Shown: one piece after another, positions 13,696-15,387 of the stretch
Position numbering within the stretch: the first letter of the stretch is position 1
Layout: each line of letters starts with the position of its first letter
NCBI GenBank assembly: GCA_050012355.1
Contig: JBEKHI010000181.1
Location: 1-15,387 of the forward strand
Length of the DNA: 15,387 nt
Reading direction: 5' to 3'
Source of the DNA: JBEKHI01 sp050012355
GTDB taxonomy: Bacteria; Actinomycetota; Actinomycetes; Streptosporangiales; Streptosporangiaceae
Program-made: the position numbers and the translations under genes
Notes under the pieces: model-generated
The model's input: only the letters and a program-made list of their open reading frames with translations
Database searches by the model: none
Told to the model about the DNA's origin: nothing

Positions 13696-15387
13696 TCGCC
13701 ACCCGCCCGCCCGAGGTCAGGCGCGCGGCCGCGCGCTGGGCACGGCCGCCCCGCGGTCGCTGGCTGCCGCACCTGCTGGCCGTCGTGCTGCTGGCGGGCC
13801 TGCCGTTCGCCACCAGCCCGGGTGACATCATCAGCGACAGCAAGTTCGAGCTGGCGGTCAACCCGGCCGGGTTCTTGCACGCGGCGTTCACCCTCTGGAA
13901 CACCCAGCAGTTCGGCCAGATCCAGGACCAGGTGGCTGGCTACCTGTTCCCGATGGGCCCGTTCTTCGAGTTGCTCAAGCTGGTCAACGTTGACGGCTGG
14001 ATCGGGCAGCGGCTGTGGCTGGGCCTCGTCTTCGTCACCGCGTACGCCGGCGTGGTCAGGCTGGCGCGGCGGCTGGGCATTGGAAGCCCGGTGACCCGGG
14101 TGCTCGGCGGTCTGGTGTACGCGCTGTCGCCGATGGCGCTCGGGATGGCGGGGGAGCTGTCGGCCGAGTTGCTGCCCGCGGCGCTGCTGCCGTGGATTCT
14201 GCTGCCGCTGGTGGAATCGCCATCGGAATCGGGGGCACCCCGGTGGCGGGTGGCCGCTCGTTCGGCTTTCGCGGTGGCGTTGTGCGGCGGAGTGAACGGG
14301 TCCTCGACGGCGGCGGTCGTGCTCCCCGCCCTCATCTACCTGCTGATGGCCCGGCGGCGGCTGCTCGGCTGGTGGCTGGTGGCGGTGGCGGTGGCCACCG
14401 CGTGGTGGACGATCCCGCTGCTGCTGCAGTCGCGTTACGGCGTGTCCATCCTGCCGTACACCGAGTCGGCGGACACCACCACCGCGACCACCAGCATCGC
14501 GAATGCGCTCCGCGGTACCAGCGACTGGCTGACCTACCTGAACGTGAACGGCCAGCTGTGGTGGCCGCTCGCTTACCAGCTAGCGACCGGTTTCCTTCCC
14601 ACCCTCGCGACCGGGGTGCTCGCCGCGCTGGGACTGACCGGCCTGCTCCGCCGTGACATGCCGCTGCGGAAGTTCTGGGTCGTCAGCGTCCTGGCCGGTG
14701 TCGTGATCATCACCGCTGGCCACGTCAGTTCCTTCGGGAACCCGCTCGCCCAGCCGGTAGACGCGCTGATCAACGGGCCGGCTTCGGCGTTCCGCAATCT
14801 GTGGAAGTTCGATCCGATGATCCGGTTGCCGGTGGCGCTCGGCCTCGCGCACCTGATCGGCGGACTGACCGCCGGACTGGGCGCGGCGCGGCGGGTGCGC
14901 GCCGTGGTCACCGGTGCGGGAATGTCACTGGCCGTGCTGCTGGTTCCCGCGTTCACGACCGGTCTCGCCGCCGACGGCGCCTTCGCCGCCATCCCGGCTG
15001 GCTGGACGTCCGCCGCGAACTGGCTGACCGCGCACGCGGGACGGCAGGCCGTGCTGGTGGTGCCCGGTGCCACGTTCGGCCAGTACATGTGGGGCTCCAC
15101 GATGGACGACGTGCTGCAGCCGCTCACCGACGTGGACTTCGCCGAACGGGACCTGTCGGTGATCGGCTCGGTGGGCAACGAGCGGCTGCTCGACGCGATC
15201 GACCAGCGGCTCGCCGCCGGAGACGGATCGTCGGGCCTGACCCAGGTGCTGGCGCGGATGGGCGTGCGCTACGTCGTGGTACGCAACGACCTAGTCCGGC
15301 AGAACCTGGACGGCGCGTGGCCAGCGCGGGTCAACGACGCGCTGGACGAATCGCCGGGGATCAAGCTGGCGGCGACGTTCGGCTCGT
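13692..15387 (+). CDS. aftD: AftD-like alpha-(1->3)-arabinofuranosyltransferase (DUF3367), partial, C-terminus off window
   Basis: The first 565 residues of a large membrane GT-C enzyme; mycobacterial AftD is about 1400 residues, so more than half is missing. TM1 (about 25-41) leads to the loop PGDIISDSKFELAVNPAGFL (Asp45, Asp49), then FGQIQDQVAGYLFPMGPFFEL, all close to AftD as remembered. Later matches are MIRLPVALGLAHL (about 377), VLVVPGATFGQYMWG (about 455-470) and MGVRYVVVRNDL. AftD adds arabinofuranose from decaprenyl-phosphoarabinose to arabinan of arabinogalactan and lipoarabinomannan at the outer face of the membrane. Outside mycolate-producing bacteria the glycan may differ, so the sugar is not certain. 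ATG 13692 overlaps the GT4 stop by 4 bp. No defect is seen in the visible part. Confidence 0.87.
   Translation, partial: MIATRPPEVRRAAARWARPPRGRWLPHLLAVVLLAGLPFATSPGDIISDSKFELAVNPAGFLHAAFTLWNTQQFGQIQDQVAGYLFPMGPFFELLKLVNVDGWIGQRLWLGLVFVTAYAGVVRLARRLGIGSPVTRVLGGLVYALSPMALGMAGELSAELLPAALLPWILLPLVESPSESGAPRWRVAARSAFAVALCGGVNGSSTAAVVLPALIYLLMARRRLLGWWLVAVAVATAWWTIPLLLQSRYGVSILPYTESADTTTATTSIANALRGTSDWLTYLNVNGQLWWPLAYQLATGFLPTLATGVLAALGLTGLLRRDMPLRKFWVVSVLAGVVIITAGHVSSFGNPLAQPVDALINGPASAFRNLWKFDPMIRLPVALGLAHLIGGLTAGLGAARRVRAVVTGAGMSLAVLLVPAFTTGLAADGAFAAIPAGWTSAANWLTAHAGRQAVLVVPGATFGQYMWGSTMDDVLQPLTDVDFAERDLSVIGSVGNERLLDAIDQRLAAGDGSSGLTQVLARMGVRYVVVRNDLVRQNLDGAWPARVNDALDESPGIKLAATFGS

Overview
The window is chromosomal DNA from a high-GC actinobacterium (Actinomycetota). 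The evidence is the strong G/C bias at third codon positions, frequent GTG and TTG starts, several promoters that appear to give leaderless mRNAs, an F420-type luciferase-like oxidoreductase, a VapBC-like pair, and an AftD-type arabinofuranosyltransferase beside a DUF2613 microprotein. The exact genus cannot be read from the sequence. Coding density is very high and no stretch above 300 bases lacks a gene. No tRNA, rRNA, insertion sequence, CRISPR array or origin was seen.

Left block (1-2442): a TetR-family regulator with a KstR2-like DNA-binding domain (cut by the window edge) is divergent from a cytosolic family 3 glycoside hydrolase. The space between them holds two perfect palindromes. 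One sits on the TetR start. The other looks like a LacI/PurR-type operator just ahead of the hydrolase ribosome binding site.

Minus-strand operon (5889 down to 2450): a SnoaL-like protein, a DUF1214 protein, a short-chain dehydrogenase and a PAPS-type sulfotransferase are joined by overlapping stop/start codons. The promoter carries an 18-bp perfect palindrome that fits the mycobacterial KstR consensus (TNNAACNNGTTNNA). This is probably a small pathway that oxidises or reduces, rearranges and sulfates a hydrophobic hydroxylated compound. The substrate is unknown.

Middle (5964-7221): a ribbon-helix-helix antitoxin with an unusual N-terminal extension and a PIN-domain toxin, then a convergent gene for a small membrane-anchored or secreted protein of unknown function.

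Right block (7272-15387, all plus strand): an F420-dependent LLM oxidoreductase, two large GT-C-like membrane proteins, a 46-residue DUF2613 protein, an ALG5-like polyprenyl-phosphate glycosyltransferase (GT2), a GT4 glycosyltransferase and the N-terminal part of AftD. Most of these genes touch or overlap, so they look like an envelope glycan-assembly operon. The LLM gene has the same operator, -10 and start-codon register as the SnoaL operon. One regulator may therefore control both the sulfotransferase operon and the entry into the glycan operon.
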